Assembly: GCA_963971405.1 (NCBI GenBank)
Contig: OZ020492.1
Coordinates: forward strand, 9,176,001 to 9,240,000
From: Psococerastis gibbosa
Lineage: Eukaryota; Arthropoda; Insecta; Psocodea; Psocidae
DNA length: 64,000 bases
Direction: 5' to 3'
The number at the start of each line of letters is the position of its first letter. Positions within the stretch are counted from its first letter, which is position 1. This document shows positions 1 through 15,100 of this stretch, piece after piece. Under the pieces are notes generated by a model. That model was not told the DNA's origin and made no database searches. It saw only the letters and a list, made by a program, of their open reading frames with translations. Made by a program: the position numbers and the translations under genes.

Positions 1-51
1 AATTTCCCTATACGAAGTAATTGAATTATTATTATGATGTATTTGTTTTAG

Positions 52-118
52 TTACCCATGGATGTATAGTAGCTACAGTCAAGCTTATATACCCAAATGG
101 AAAGGAAGCAAAATCTAG
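52..118 (+). CDS. Slmap: SLMAP exon a: end of FHA region
   Basis: This 67-nt exon has a TTTTAG acceptor and a GTATGA donor, with phase 1 in and phase 2 out. It encodes [21 protein letters not shown], minus the split last codon. Vertebrate SLMAP has nearly the same stretch (VTHGCIVSTIKLFLPDG) immediately after its FHA domain. This is the strongest evidence for the identity of the gene. Confidence 0.8.
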
Positions 119-3100
119 GTATGACTGTTTTAATTGCATTAGATTAAGTAGTGTACTTGGAGAGTCGTTCACGAATTTTGTTAAATCGGGCCTATTCCTT
201 TGTGTAAATAGTGTAAGCATGTTTTAGCTTGCCCATTTGTCGCTTGCAGTCTGTGAAGGTTGACATCAAGAACATGTAGCAGTAGACAGCCCGGGGTGAG
301 CTTTGACCGCTTGCACCACCTCTCTGCATGTAATCCAATCTTTGGTCCTCCTGTGACGAGCCACCCCTGACATCATTCCCATGTCCCCCTCGTTTCTCCA
401 TCAGTTCCGTGGCCCTCCTTCAGCCCTCCATTTTCGCCCTGCATACGGAGTTTGTATGCTACTACATGCAGGCTTGCGTCCATAAAAGGTCCCTCAATTT
501 TTTTTTTTTTTTTTGTTATATTGTGGTTTCTTAGCCCAATTTGTCTGCACTCACGAAAAATAGATACTCTATTTGAATTGACTGCATAGTACTTTTTCTT
601 TCATGTTACCATGACATAGTACCAGTGCGCATAGGTCTACTAAAACTTTAATTTTATATTCCATGCTATTTATAAGTACCGTCATTCTCTTGTTTCAGCT
701 CAACGAATACTGCTCAAAGCGCCGTCCCCCAAGAAGATTTTTACCAACTACAAATGTTACTCTTTGTAAGTTACGTTTCTTGTAGTAGACATTTCAAGCT
801 GGCAATTTCCGAAATATCAGTAACGTTAAACGCTTAATAATAATAATAATAAAGTCTTTATTTAAAAAAAATTATGTCGATACAGCGAGATTAGGCCCAT
901 GGCCCTCTCTTACACCTAACTGTACATACCTATTGATTGTAGGAATAATTTTGCTACTCTACGAGCTTAATGATACAATTGGACAAATCAAGTTCCATAC
1001 CTTTGGCCAATCTGTGTTAGTGACGGCCACTTCAAAATGCACTTCTTTCTACTATTTTCTCAGCGATTGTGCTGTGATTTCCCGTGAAATTTGATTCTTT
1101 ACACCTATAACGTTTGTCCTTCCAGTTGTCCTTTAACATTGTTTTTATATTTTTTCATTCTTGAAGTATGCATTATTTTAATGGATTCTCATTCTTGTGC
1201 AAACGCGATTAGGTTCAAGGAAACGTTGTCGCACATATGTGCAGTATCTTTAATGTAGTGTGTTGAAGACATTTTTGATATATTATGTAACCTACTCTTA
1301 CTTATTATTTATTTTTTACTTTTACTTAATTGGTTGTTATAATGAGTTTTGTACAAATAAATTGATGTATAATATATTGGACAATTGAAGAAATAAATAA
1401 ATCGTTGAGATAAATATAATGTTAAAAACGCCTGATTGCATTGTTAAAGTTACGGAGTATAGTTTATTAATTCGAATGTTTTAAAATGCAACAAAAATGT
1501 TTCTTCTTTCAGGAGATGCAACAAAAAGAAGACCAACTGACTAGAAAATTAGAAGAGATGGAAGTAGCAACAAAAGCTATGCAGGAAGCAAGTCGCGTTG
1601 CTCTCCATCAACGATTTGAAGAGTCCAGACTTCTATCAAAAATTGAAACCCTCGAAAAACGTATCAAAGTAATGAACAAATTGAAAACTGGAGAAACTAC
1701 TGAATCTGATATGGTTTCTCAGCTGTTAAATGACATTGAAAAAGTCCAAAAAGCATCGCGAGAAATACAAGAAACCCTTCGTGAACAACTGCTTACTGCA
1801 GAATACTCATTGACTGTTGCAGTTCGAGAAGCTAATAACTTCCAGCTTGAGGTTCAGGCACTCAAAGATTCTTGTAAATTGAACGAAGCAAAAGTTCAAG
1901 AGTTTGCTACCATATGTAGTGGTTATTTGTCAACAATCGAAAATTTAGAGTCGACACTTAAGGCTCAAAAGAAACAAAATATGGATCTAGAGATGAAAGT
2001 GGAAGGTTTTCAGTTACGAGAGGAGATACTTCAAAAATTACTAGCAAATCCCATAGGAAAAGCTCTTTATGAGCACCTATTTGCCTCTGATGAATACGAT
2101 GATCTCCGACCTCCGAGGCCTAATGATGATAAAATGCAAAAAGATGATGATAAGACAGATGTTAACGTATGGTACGACAAATTTTTGCCGGCTTTAAAAG
2201 ATCGTGTCAATGAGGAGGACACTTGGATGCTGATAAAAAGTGAGCAGATTGTAAATAATAATAATTAAAAAAAGGACAACTCCTTCAGGCTTTAGGGCTG
2301 AGAATTGGTAGATGATCCTCTTACAGTTATCACTGCTCCATTTGGGATTTTGAGCTCAGCAACATGACAGACCGGCGCGTTCCCCCTACCAATTACAGTT
2401 TTATACTGATTCTCAAACCTCCTCCTTCCGGTTCATGCGTCTTTTTATGTACACAGACCTACATTAGGAGCCCATTGCACCATGTCTTGCCAACGACCTC
2501 ATCGATTGTCTTAGCATTTTTTATTTTGTTTTCCCTATGCACTTTGGCTGCTGGCAAACTTGTACACGTCCTCGATGTCAGCCCACATCGGCTTCAAGTG
2601 ACAATATATAATCTGAGACATGCTTCTTATTGGCACAACGTAAGAGGCCAAGTTCGGGGTTGAGTCTACGTTGTCTTCTACAAAGAAGAATTTCGAGACA
2701 CGCTTCGTGCATAATTAGATTTCTTGCTCGAGATTTTTAAGCGACGGCTTTCGTGCAGAAATATGCGAATTTACCCGTGATGTGTCAGACAAATTCGTGA
2801 AGACGCATTATCAACAAGCTATAGTGCTTCTATTAATTATTTTATTAATCACTGAAGTAGTAATATTTACTAAAAAATGTACTGTTGTTATAGGGCTACT
2901 TGAAAATATCTTCGTTGCCATGGATCACTCAAGGAAAGAATACGATGGTTTAGCCTTAAAGAAACAAGCTTTAATTTCAAAATTAGATGCTGCTAGGTTA
3001 CTGCATCATCCAAATGTTAAGGTACGTTTCGTATTATACGAGTTTCAACTTCACCTCTAGGGTGAGACGCAGAATGTGGTGGTTGCAGAATTGCAAAGTG

Positions 3101-6100
3101 AGTGGGTTGTCTCCGCCAATGATGGTACGATCAGGAGTTGGCCTGTTACTTGAAAGATTCCTAGAGGATGCAATCCTAAAAATATGATCGGCCGATATCA
3201 TAAACGTACACTTTACCATTATCTTAATAAATGTACTCTATGTACTCTGTTTACATGTATGTTACAACTGTCTTTCTTTTATATCATAGACTGAAAATTA
3301 CTCTGACGATGAAAATGGAGGTGGAGATAAGGCAAATCAGGGAGTTACCAAGAACAATGAGTCAGTGACTGTACTCGAAAAAGAACTGAAAGAGACAGAA
3401 GGTTTGTTGTTTTACTCAATAACTTTCGTATACATGGCGCAAATCTCTAAAAAAATATACATGAGATGGTGAAGAATTAAGCAAGTACGTAGGTATTAAT
3501 GTATTTGGACTGTGTAAGTGTTCGGCGTGGCACCTACACGTTTTTGCCAATTCGCCTTAGACCAGCAAATTTTTGTGTGCTTAGTCATGTTATTGTTTAT
3601 CTCAGTCCAGAAGTACACGGTTAATGAGATGGAGGCCACTGATCATGGTAAGATCGGTTCCGATTGATCTCTTAACATTTAACATGAAGCGATATGTTTC
3701 TTCAAGCTACGAGGCCAATGTATGGCCAATGGCATAGTTTGAAAATGCTCCGCGGCTCTAACCTGCACTCAATTCTTATTATCTTAACATTGACTTTTAG
3801 TTAGTTTTAAGTAGATCTACGTGCGTGCTCGTAGTTGTAATGTAAACATGCGCCGACTTTTTAATTTTGCCTAATACCTCATTCTACTGATTTAAGAATT
3901 TTCCAGCATTTTCTTTTAAGTACCTGTATGTTATTTGCAATGGTATATTTCTCATACTAGAATTTTCGGGATTTTCTCATTCAAGCATACTTTAAATCTC
4001 TCTCCTAAGGGCTGCTAAACTTGTCAGAACTTGTAGGATCTGTCATTTTTACTTCCCTATACCACTCAAACTCAAACTTTGGCCAACATAAACATTAACA
4101 AAACCCTTGCCAAACCTCGAACAACTAAAAGATGATAGCAAAAATATGTTCTGTATCCCTATTAATGTTTTAATATTTTTTTTTAAACGAATATGTATTA
4201 AGAGTTTTTCGAATCTTACTTTCGGCATGGTGATGACCGATTAATGTGCTTATATATTATACTTTCAGATCACTTGTGGGAAGCGCTACGGCGAAGGAAA
4301 AGATTCGAAGCAAGATGTAGGAATATGAAGTTAGATTTAGACACCGCTGCTGTTCCACATTCAGATAAATGCGAAATTATGGAGGAAAAAACAGATTCTG
4401 ATCATCAGGAAGCATTTACTGTTGACCATCTCAGACAAATTGTTGAAAATTTTAGCTCTGAAACTGAAAAATCGGACAGCAATTACGAAAAGTTTATTCT
4501 GCCAAAAGTAAGCTTCTGTTTTGATTGTGGTATACGACTTACTATGTCATATTTATCTAACTAGGAATGTCAATTAAGGTGCGATCCCCTTTTATAATAT
4601 TTCTATGAAACGGACTTGGATATAAAGGAAAAATGTTTGGCCTGGCCTAGGGTCCGAAGGATGTCGCGATCGCTGTATACCCGGCACCTCCAATATTTCC
4701 ATACCGGTGAATGTAGTTACCCACTAGGAGCGTCAGTTTTACTTCCTTTTATATCGAGTCTTGAGCTTCAACCTTCCGTTCCGTACTCAGGTTCTCTTAT
4801 AACAGGCCCATGTATATTACATTTGTGTTTCGAATGATACTGCCCTGTAATTGTGTATAATTATTACTCAAGTTCGTAGTTCTCGCATTTCAGTCTTCTT
4901 TGTTTCTTTTCCTCTCACTGCATATTCCTTTACATTGTTTGCATGGTCCGTGTAGTTCTGCACCCGACTTAAAATGAATCCTTTCGCCGCTCCCGGGCCT
5001 GCCCACCTTAATAGTTACCTTAAGTTGGCTGGTTGGAAAAATGCAGCGGCTAGACATCCAGCTCGTATCGTACTTACCTCCGGGCTGCGACCTTATCCAG
5101 TTGATTGTAAGATAAGACCTAATGGTCCTTACTCCGCGAGGGGTGGGTGTGTAATTAAAGGCATTATTTATTCATCCATTTATTCAGCCTGCCATTTGAA
5201 TATACACAACGACATGTTGTATTCGTTTTCATTGCTAACTGGAGCAGTATCCAACACACTTGGCTCTGGGAGTCTCGTCTCTCTATTCTGCATTTTTTTT
5301 CTATATTTAGGAAGCATTTGAAAGCTACTCCACGAATCCCCCCGTAGTTGTTGGAGTGCAAAAGCAAGACGAGGGGACCCAAACAGATAAAGCACTCACC
5401 GCGAGCAAAGAAACCTCGATGGACATGTTGACTGATCCACATGATAGACCACCCGAAGTAACAAGTGATGCCACTGTTCGTTCATCGATCACTGTTACAA
5501 GACATCCAGCAATCTATTATAAAATGGAAGGTAATGTAATGATATGTTTTTGAAAATGTATCCGATAAAAAGAGCCATGGTCACCAGAACCAGGCTACGG
5601 CCTTCTTCCAATTGAAAGACAGGTCTCTTGTTAAGAGGATATAATACGTAGGAAAAATTTCGGACGGACCACAGATGAAAATATGAAGAAAAAAAAACGA
5701 AATATTTTTTTTCACTATTCAAGTTTCTAGTTTAAATTAAATGTATATTATTTAAAAATAATAGAGGCAATATAAAAATATTTAACAAAAACATTAATAA
5801 TGTTCTGCTAATAAATAGTTTAAAAAGTGTAAACTGTAAAGGTAGGGGAGCATCACCCCCTGCTGTTTCGCTGAATGGTCTTTATACCTGCGACCCGCAG
5901 GCTGCTAGACCCAGCCCAAGGAAGTAGGAACTCGGAAGATTTTATTCGAATCTCAGGATTGATTTTTGCTCCAGCAGTGGCGGGTGCACTGTTTCATACT
6001 ACCAGTGGCGACTAAGTCATAATAACCAACTTTCTAAAATTTGTTGTTGCCTATTTTCGATAGACGTACTCAGCTAGATTGCTATACATTGGCGTAGTTA

Positions 6101-9100
6101 GGGGGGCATAGCGACTCCCAGATACATGTCAAGCCCCCCCCCCCCCAGGATGTTTGAGTAAATATAACAATTTAAAAACTTAATAAATAAATAAACTAAA
6201 TAAACGAATAATTGAAAATCCGAAAAAAAATTATCAGAGCAATAATGTTTAAAAAATCACTGTAGCGCAAATATTCGACCATTTTAATGCATTATGTTGG
6301 CTATTTTCCATTCGAAAACGAAGTCAAGTATGTAGAGTATCGAGTGTACTTTGACATGCCTTCTAACAGTGGTTTTTCGTTGCCTTCTGCATTTTTATGC
6401 CGTTGACTCTTCATTGAGTTCATTCACCTTCGGGGCCAACCCCATGACAAATGAGTACCTTAGTAGTGGTTGCTTATTTAGTGGTGGCAACTATTCGCCC
6501 CGTCACAAAGTCTACGTCTGGTTCTAGTGGCTTTCCCTAAACAAGCCTGCACCACCAGACTTGTTACCACACCCTCTGATTATGCCGCTGCTTGGTCGGG
6601 GACTGCTTATGCGTTATATTCGATATCTGCCACCTGTGACCCCACTAGTAGCCTGCAGCTCAGCCCTAGCACTAATGGACCATACACAAATGAACTAAAT
6701 GGAATAAATACAATTTACGAGGCAGTACGATAGGTTACAGAGAAATTAATTCAAAACAACATGACAGTAGGTACTATGCGTGGAACATTAGGCCACAACA
6801 AAGTAACTTACAATAAAAAGACGCCAGATGGGCGAAAGGGCGATGTGCAAGACTGTGGCAACCACCGACCTATAAAACTGCACTGCTATGCAATGAAGTG
6901 GATGGAAAGGGTGGTTGAGAGAAGACTCAGAGTTCTAATAAATGAGACCATCTCCAAAAACCAAGTAGGATTCATGCCAGGTCGAGGAACTACAGATGGA
7001 ATATACGACACATTGCAAGGACTCTGCTAGAAAAACATCGAGAAAAGAAAAAACCTGGTCATTTTGTGTTCGTGGACGTGGAAAAAGCCTATGATAGAAT
7101 ACCGAGAAGTTTAATCTGGGATGTGTTGGAAGAGAGACGAGTTCCGCAAAGCTATATAAGGCTAATAAAGAATATGTACGAGTGCGTAGTGCGGCAGGGG
7201 TCGGTTACACCTTCCCAGTAACTTATGGGTTGCATCAGGGGTCAACCTTGAACCGCTGTTGTTCGATCTCAAGAAGATGTCGAGAGTACTCTCAGACTGT
7301 GGGTGGAAACGGTGGAGCGCCAGAGGCTTAAAGTGAATCGCAAGAAAACAGAGTACATGGAATGCATAAGCCAGGAACCTGGATCGATAAAAGTTGATAA
7401 CCAAAACCTAGAGAAGGCCAAGACATTCAAATATCTACGAAAAACGTTACGCGAGAATGGCGGCTGTGAAGACGTTGTAAAAGTACGGGTAACCTCAGGT
7501 TGGGCCAAGTGGCGAGATATGGCGGAGATCCTGAAGGATAGGAGAATGCCGAAAAATTCAAATCAAATTCCGCATATACGTACAAGCAAGTGGTGAGACC
7601 GTGTATGACCTACCGAGCGGAGTGCTGGCCATTGCGGAGGAGAAAGAGCAATTGCTGCATGTAGCTGGGATACGCATGTTGCGTTAATATCTGGGTTACA
7701 AATTAACAGGCAGGAGGAGAAACGAGGGCATCCGGGCGGAGATGCAAGTAGCACCGATCACCGATAAAGTCAGGGAACGAAGACTGGCGTGGTGGGGCCA
7801 TACGTTAAGAAGAGAAGATGGACACCTGCTACAACGTGTAAGGGACTGCACGGTAGAGGGCCCAAGACCTATAGGACGACCGAGGATGTCCCTTGTAACG
7901 AAAGTGAGAGAGGACCTCAGAACCTTCGGTCTCTCGCCGGATGATTGATTCCAAAAACCGAAACACCTGGAAGAATAAGATCCCTCCCACTGACCCCGTG
8001 GGAGGGATGAGGCGCCGTAAAAAAAAAGGCCTGCATGGGTGTAAGCGACAAAAATAAATTGTTGATATAATGCAAACATGCTTTCCAATTTGTAAATTAG
8101 TAGATAGACAATGTGTAATTTCATAGTAAATAATTTCCTCATGGATAAATTTCGGATGCCTAGGGGGGGGGGGGGGGACATCAATATATTGACAACCCCT
8201 TAAAACTCAATTGCATATTCTGGAACGAACAGACCATTACATTGTAACAGTAGTAACAATGACACGGCACGCAATGTATTGGAGCGTGATTTTTCCATAA
8301 TTTCTTCAAAAAATAATTTTTTGCACAGAAGCAAATATTTTTTAGGAAAGCAACCTGTTTGGCTTTGTTACTCTATTGAACACCTAAAACATACCTGAAG
8401 CAAACTACCAAGGGGCAAGCGACCCACTGCATTTTGTTAACATTAATAACGTTTTTGAGAATAAACCCCCCAAATAAAGTTAGCCCAAAATAGAAATGAA
8501 AATCATCTCGAGGTATGATTTTTGTAAACCTACGTGCCAAATTTCACCAAAATCGACGGAATAGTTTGCCCGGAAATCGACAGATAGCCAGACATTTCGT
8601 AAAACCCACTTTTTGGGTTCCTGGGACATCAAAACGCTTAAATCCGCTGAAATGTTGACCGTCACAAAGCTTTCCTTATACTACGTATAAATTGGAAAGC
8701 AAAAATTAAAATGCACGGTCATAGCCTAATATTTAACATACAGAATCATATTTTTTGGCTTGCCTCACTGTGCCCCACAAAAGGCCGCGTGTTAATACCC
8801 AAGACTGCGGTGAAGTTCAAGGAAGTAAAATCAGGCCATTACTGTTTGTTCTCTTTATCAATGACCTGTTCTTGCTGGAATGTGTTAAGCATTTCTTTGC
8901 TGATATGCTGATCTACTTGGCGGGAAAAAACGTAGTAGAATTAACTTCGAAGATGAATGCGGAACTGAATTTCATTACTAGATGGTGTTTAATATTAAAA
9001 ATCGAAGGCGATGGTTATTAGTTCGAGAGCTATGGAGTGTTTGGAAAAGTTGGTTCTTGGTGGTGATCAGATAGAATGGGTCAAATCCTCCAAGTATCTT

Positions 9101-12100
9101 GGAATACTCATTGATTCTCCCTTTACCTTAAATTTGAACTATGAGACGGTCACAAGTAAAACAAAATGCAAAATGTCACTCCTTCGTAAGGTGTAATTCC
9201 TTCTACCATGTACCACTAAAGTCACTTTGTTCAACTCCTTAATTCGGCCGCACTACAGCTACTGTATAACAGTGTTTTATCCGGCGAACCGCTCCGTGCT
9301 TGACGCTCTACAGAAGCTATGCCTATGCGTATTATCCTAAATAAACCTAGAGATGCCAGAAGGAACCGGGATGCAGAGGTGGCAGTCATGAGTCGAGGAA
9401 TCTATTTTCTTCGAAGGCATGACATTTCTGTTTAAAATAGCCAAGGGTTTGCTTCCATCATATTTAAATTCCCTTGTCCACTCGGACGTCCATCAACACG
9501 CTACCAGATATTTTACAGGATTTGCACAAGTTTCGGCCACTGGCTCATCCCCAAAGTAATTTTTTTGCAAATGGTGTAGTATACAATCGACTGAATCAAG
9601 CTATTCGTGAGTGTGGAACAGTGTAGTCTTTTAAAAAGAAGGTAGGCGAAGAGCCGAAGAAGGTCAAATGTATAACTTCAGCTGCAGTACAGCGGGAGCA
9701 GACATTTATTCGAGACACTAGGACCAAATTCAAATCAGCCTTTTGCTACCAAGCAACAACACAACAACCTGGCACGATTAGTAATTTCATGTCTTGAAAT
9801 GCCACAGAACACTTTTTTTTAAATTCATTTTACTCTTCTTGTTGTACTCCGTTTTAGTCTTTCGTTTTGCCATGATGCTCACAACAGTAATTTAATCAAA
9901 ATCGAACTTACAATTCACAGAACAAGATAATATTTGATTCAATTCACGCACAAAAAGTATTTGTTTATTATTTACATTCGTGGCAGTATACTCGTTCACA
10001 TTCGTGGCAGCAACAAGAGCGCTGCAAATGCGGTGGAATATCCCGGAACTACTGCGATACATTTTGGGGTGCAAAATATTATTTGGTTTCAGGTCCAATT
10101 GTAAACAAAAATAACAAATTTTTAAATATCATGGTTTTTATGGCAAAATCGTGGAAAATAGCACACTAATAATGTAGATATAGACCATTAGCTAATATTA
10201 ACATGCAAAATATCTCTGTTCCACTGAAGGTAAGATTGCATTCTCCAGAACCCCTTCTGAATATTGCGCTATTTTGTAATTTTTTAATAAAATTCTGAGC
10301 CTTAAAATTAAAATTCCATCGCATGGAAAATCTATATTGATGTTTCATGCTTCCAAGGAAGAGTGGCCGTTACAATTAACATAATTCTGGTGGGTCAAAA
10401 CTCCAGAACCAAAGAGGTCTGAACAGCGATTTCGATAGCATATCCTCTTAAGGGGGGCCTTAGAGTGACGTACGTGACACTCTTGGTGTTTTCGTTTAAT
10501 AATGAATTTCAAACAAAATATTTATTATTTATAGTAAAGCAATTATTTAGGTGTCATGGGATGGAACTAATTTTCCTCTATGCATCGTGCTAATAATGCA
10601 TATGGCACGTTACTCCTGCAGTTTTAGGTGTACCCGGACTACAACGAACCAAATGTAGGACTTAATTCAGCTACTTGAGCGAAGAAGCATGTAGCCTAAC
10701 CTAGCCCTTCCTTAGAATACTCTGTAGGGGGCATAAGTGCATACTTAACGATTATTTAAGTTTTCAACTCTATGTTGCCTAGTAGAAATAGTAGTTTTTG
10801 AAAGGCTTTTTATGTACAGTACTTAGGATTATTTTAGTGCTCCATTGAACCTTGCCCTATCGACGACCTCATCGATTTTTAGGGCGATATTGTTGTTATT
10901 TTGCCGCTGGCAAACTGGGACACGTCCACGATATCAACTCACACCGGCTTCATCCGACAAAGGACAAGCTGAAACATGCGTTAACCATTGACACAATGTA
11001 ACAGGCGTTAGCATGACTTGACCCAGTTCGAATACGAGTCTGTTTGCTTAGGTAGGGGAAGTATTAATTTGTGGTGCATGTTTCAGGTGATTCCGATGAT
11101 GAGGGTACGTTAACTGGCATAACACCTGTGCGCGAACAAACAGAATCGGAGTACGATGCGTCTAGTGAAACTGATTCTAGCGTTGATTCGTTCACTACGA
11201 CTATCACCTCTCATGGACAAAAGGCAGTGTTTATATCATATACTGAAGGTATTTAAATTGTTAGCATTTCGAAACAATGGAGTATGCAATTTAAACAATA
11301 ACTACTGGGCTAGTTGCGTGGATTTGTGAAAACACATTGCCCCATGTTGGCACCGACATGGTGGGAGAACAATCTGAATATTGTGCACTGTCCATATAGC
11401 TGGGATTGCCAAGGTTCCGTCAGAATGTGCAATAGTAAGGAATGTCTGGGATGATTATTGAATAGCCATAATACATGATCCGACTAATAATCTGGCCTTC
11501 CAAATAATAAAGACTACCAGACGTTCATGAAGCAAAAAAAAAAAAAACGCATAAAAGTATTGTCAGCTACAACAGCTACTAGGATATCTCCATTGATCGT
11601 AAATATAAAGAATTTAATCATTTCATGTGCAATAACTCAGAGTAAATCAATCTATTAGTAAAGGTTAATGGTAATGTTGCAATATTATTTACTTACTTAC
11701 ATCGCCTGTTCTGTTAGAAGTCATTCGAGGTATGTGCCTTATAGTCATTGAACAATTAGTGTGGCGCAACCAGTAGTGGAAGGGGGCGACGTTTTTTCTG
11801 GAGTGGGTGCTACTTTCATCATCAAGCTTAGCCCTGAGAAGGACTAATGACTTAGTCCTGTTAAGGACTGATGGTTTCTGAACGATTGACTCATTGCTTA
11901 TGTATTATTCTCTGAAATTTTGAGTAAATCCGATCCCCATGAGGATTCTAACTACCGTTCCCTCGATTGAAATGCAAGCTCTCTTACCATTCGTCAATGA
12001 CCCTCACCTCAAAGTAAATTGTTTTTAAAAGTTGTATCTGTTTTTTTCTTTTTTGTTAAGATTGTACAGCCCGTAGGAAATTGGCAGCCCGAAATTAAAT

Positions 12101-15100
12101 ACTTTTTATTTTTTATTTAATTAACTAAGCAAGTTATTAAAAATTTGGCTCATTTAACTTGTATGAGACTACTTCATGCACCGTGTAATAAGGTATTTTC
12201 AGTTTTCGAAATTGTAGTTTTTTTATAAAATCGATTGTACCATGTTTTTGAAAAAACTACAATTTCGAAAATTAATAATATCTTCTTATATGATGCATGA
12301 AGTAGTCTTCTGCAACTTTAATGAGCCAAATCTTTAATAACATGCTTAGTTAATTAAATAAAAAATAAAAAGTATTAAATTTCGGGCTGCCAATTTCCTA
12401 CGGGCTGTACACTCTTAATGTTCTGTTGACCATTATGTAATGTTTGTTTTACCGGAATCAGATTTTGGGAGCGATGAACCTAATGTGTCTGTGCCACCTG
12501 GTGACGAAAGACATAGTAGTAGGGAAGAAGAAAACAAACGCAGTAAACGTGAAAGAATTGTAAGTACTCCTATTTAATCATAAATTAAACATAACGTACC
12601 AGTATTATACTGTATATTGCCCAATTTTTAGATGGTTAGCTGAAAAGATGTCTGTTCTGAACAAAGTGGGACAGATGTGCGCCGTGCATCGTTGGTGCCA
12701 TGTGAGTCTCACGAGCTTGTAGTCTGTTAAAGAGTAGATCTGTACTAAGATCCGTTAAGAACAACATTTCCAAACGAATTAATAGGATCCACAGTGTGTG
12801 TTGAAAGTTTAGTTATTGTATACTCGGATGCTCTGCACTTAAAAAGATGTCCAACTGAATTTTAATCATTGGAAAAGGCCTGTCCGTGGACCCCCAGATT
12901 AATTGTATAGTTCATGAACAACCTGTCACTCTGTGTAAAAACGGTTTACGATTTATAATATGCTGATACATATTGACACTTTCTCACATTAGATTCTCAA
13001 TAGTTTTCAAATTGACATGGACCATGACTGTGGTCTTTTCCAGTTGAATGTATTAATATTCTTAATCGTTTGTAAAACGCAGTGGCATCATATAGTCGTG
13101 AGAACTTGCTCCCCATGTCGTATCATATTTCTTATAGGGCAGGATCTATAATCAGAAGTGGGGCATTCTTTGTCTCAACAATATGATTTTGCGAAATTCT
13201 AATAATGTTGCAGGTTAGATTTGATGTTCCTACCAGTGACAGTGAGCCTGACACCGCTAGCCTCGTTGATAGCGAATTGCACGCAGAAGGTAATTTTGTA
13301 TTATTTATCACTTTGTTCAATGCCCTCCTGTGCTACCACGATTGTCCTCTCAGTCTCTACCCCAAGACCACGCCTATATCTGTTGTTATTTTCATGTAAT
13401 TTACTGCAAAACATATTATAGATATAGTCTATCCTGTCTCTTATAGTTGTCGAAAGTTATCTAATGCATCACATTTATATGATTTAACAATGAAATAATT
13501 AGTGTATTTAAATATTGTTTGTGTTGCAAACTGTTTAGAGGCCCATCACGGGCCTAGCCTAACGGGCCCCATATGTTTATTAATGTATTACGAAGGAAAT
13601 TTTTTTTAGAATTACATTTACTTACTGATATGGTTATTTTAATTTTAAGTGTTATAAATTTGTAATGAATTTGAAAATTCTGTATAATTCTGTCCCCTAT
13701 CAGTTGCTGATTCATTGTCCTTGGCTCCACTGTCATGAATTTTAAGAACAATTAATGGATATGATGATCTAGACCCCTTCTCCAGCCTAACTATTTTTAT
13801 AAATTATTTATGGGGTTTTATGATTCTGATGGTTGCTTAACGCTTTAATACCATTGTTTTTATTATATACTAATTTTAAGTTGTAGAATCGTGATGTGAA
13901 AATGCAATTGCCTTCGTTGTGGATCTGAATAGTCTGTTGACATATTAAGCGTTATTTATTATTTATTTATTATTGAACGGAAAATTGCCTGCAGAAAAAT
14001 TTAAACATATCCTTATAGAACTATGTATAAAATATTCCTTTACAACCTGGATAGGCTAAATCTTTAATTATTTCCGTTGTGAATTAAGTGACTGATTTTA
14101 GTGTGGTTCAAAGGTGCCCAATTACTACGATTAGCAAGCATCCTCTCTACCTAAGTTATCACATATCTAAACAATTTATTTATTTATTATATCAATTTTT
14201 TATGTAGGCATGCATGCAAAAGCAAACGCAAAAGTTAAGACCATTTCAATTTATAATATTAATTTGTTATAGTGCCAGTATTGGATGGATGTGTATCTGA
14301 CCGAGACGCAAGGACCTTATGGGAGAAATTTCGTGAATTTTACACGTTCTGTGATGAGTCTCTGCCTGGGGTCCAACGTGACGAAGAGAGGTCGCGGGCA
14401 GCCAAACATATGGTAAACATAACAATATATTTATTAAAGAATTGAGATGTTTTCATATGCTGCATATCTATATCCATTGTACCGTCAACATTGTCACTAT
14501 CAGCATTTGTAATCAACTCCTGCCGCCCGGGTATATGAGTATATGGGCCTCTCCGGTCCCACTCTCTCCCGCCCGAAAAATATTGAAATGATTCTGAGGC
14601 TACTCTGTTGAAATCATAACGTGTTACCGTAATAATAATTCTAATTTTTCCATCAGTTGCACGCATTGTCTGATGACCTGGTGTCACTGTTGGTTCGCGA
14701 TAGTCTAAGGGAGGAGGAACGAAGGCAACTTCAAGAACGCCTTGACTCTGATTTGGCATCAATGACATTTGCAGTAAGTTATACTATAATTTAAATCGTG
14801 CATTACGTATTGTATTATTATAGGTTTGTGTATTTTAATGTTTTGGATGTACCCGATAGTAGTTTTTCCCCATTTTATTTTACCATTGGGTAAAAGTATG
14901 ACAAATGGGTGGCTTAATCATTGAAACTTCTCTGCCAAATTATACATAGTCTAGTTGCCTACTACAGCATAGCGATTTTTTTTAAATAATCATAACGCAA
15001 TGCCCTGTGAGGCTTACGCATCGTAAATTTGTGTGTAATGCAGTACTGGGGTTAGGGGGGGGGGGGGGTAATTTGGTCCCATAGTTTGCCGTATCACACT

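Noticed and set aside
2240..2268. SLMAP ending at the TAA at 2266
   Set aside because: A good phase-1 donor at 2239/2240 joins ten further in-frame exons ending in a tail anchor; a retained-intron isoform remains possible.
2782..3060. Independent small membrane protein starting at 2782
   Set aside because: The hydrophobic leader is intron sequence; only 2894-3021 is an exon, fixed by splice sites and phase with its neighbours.
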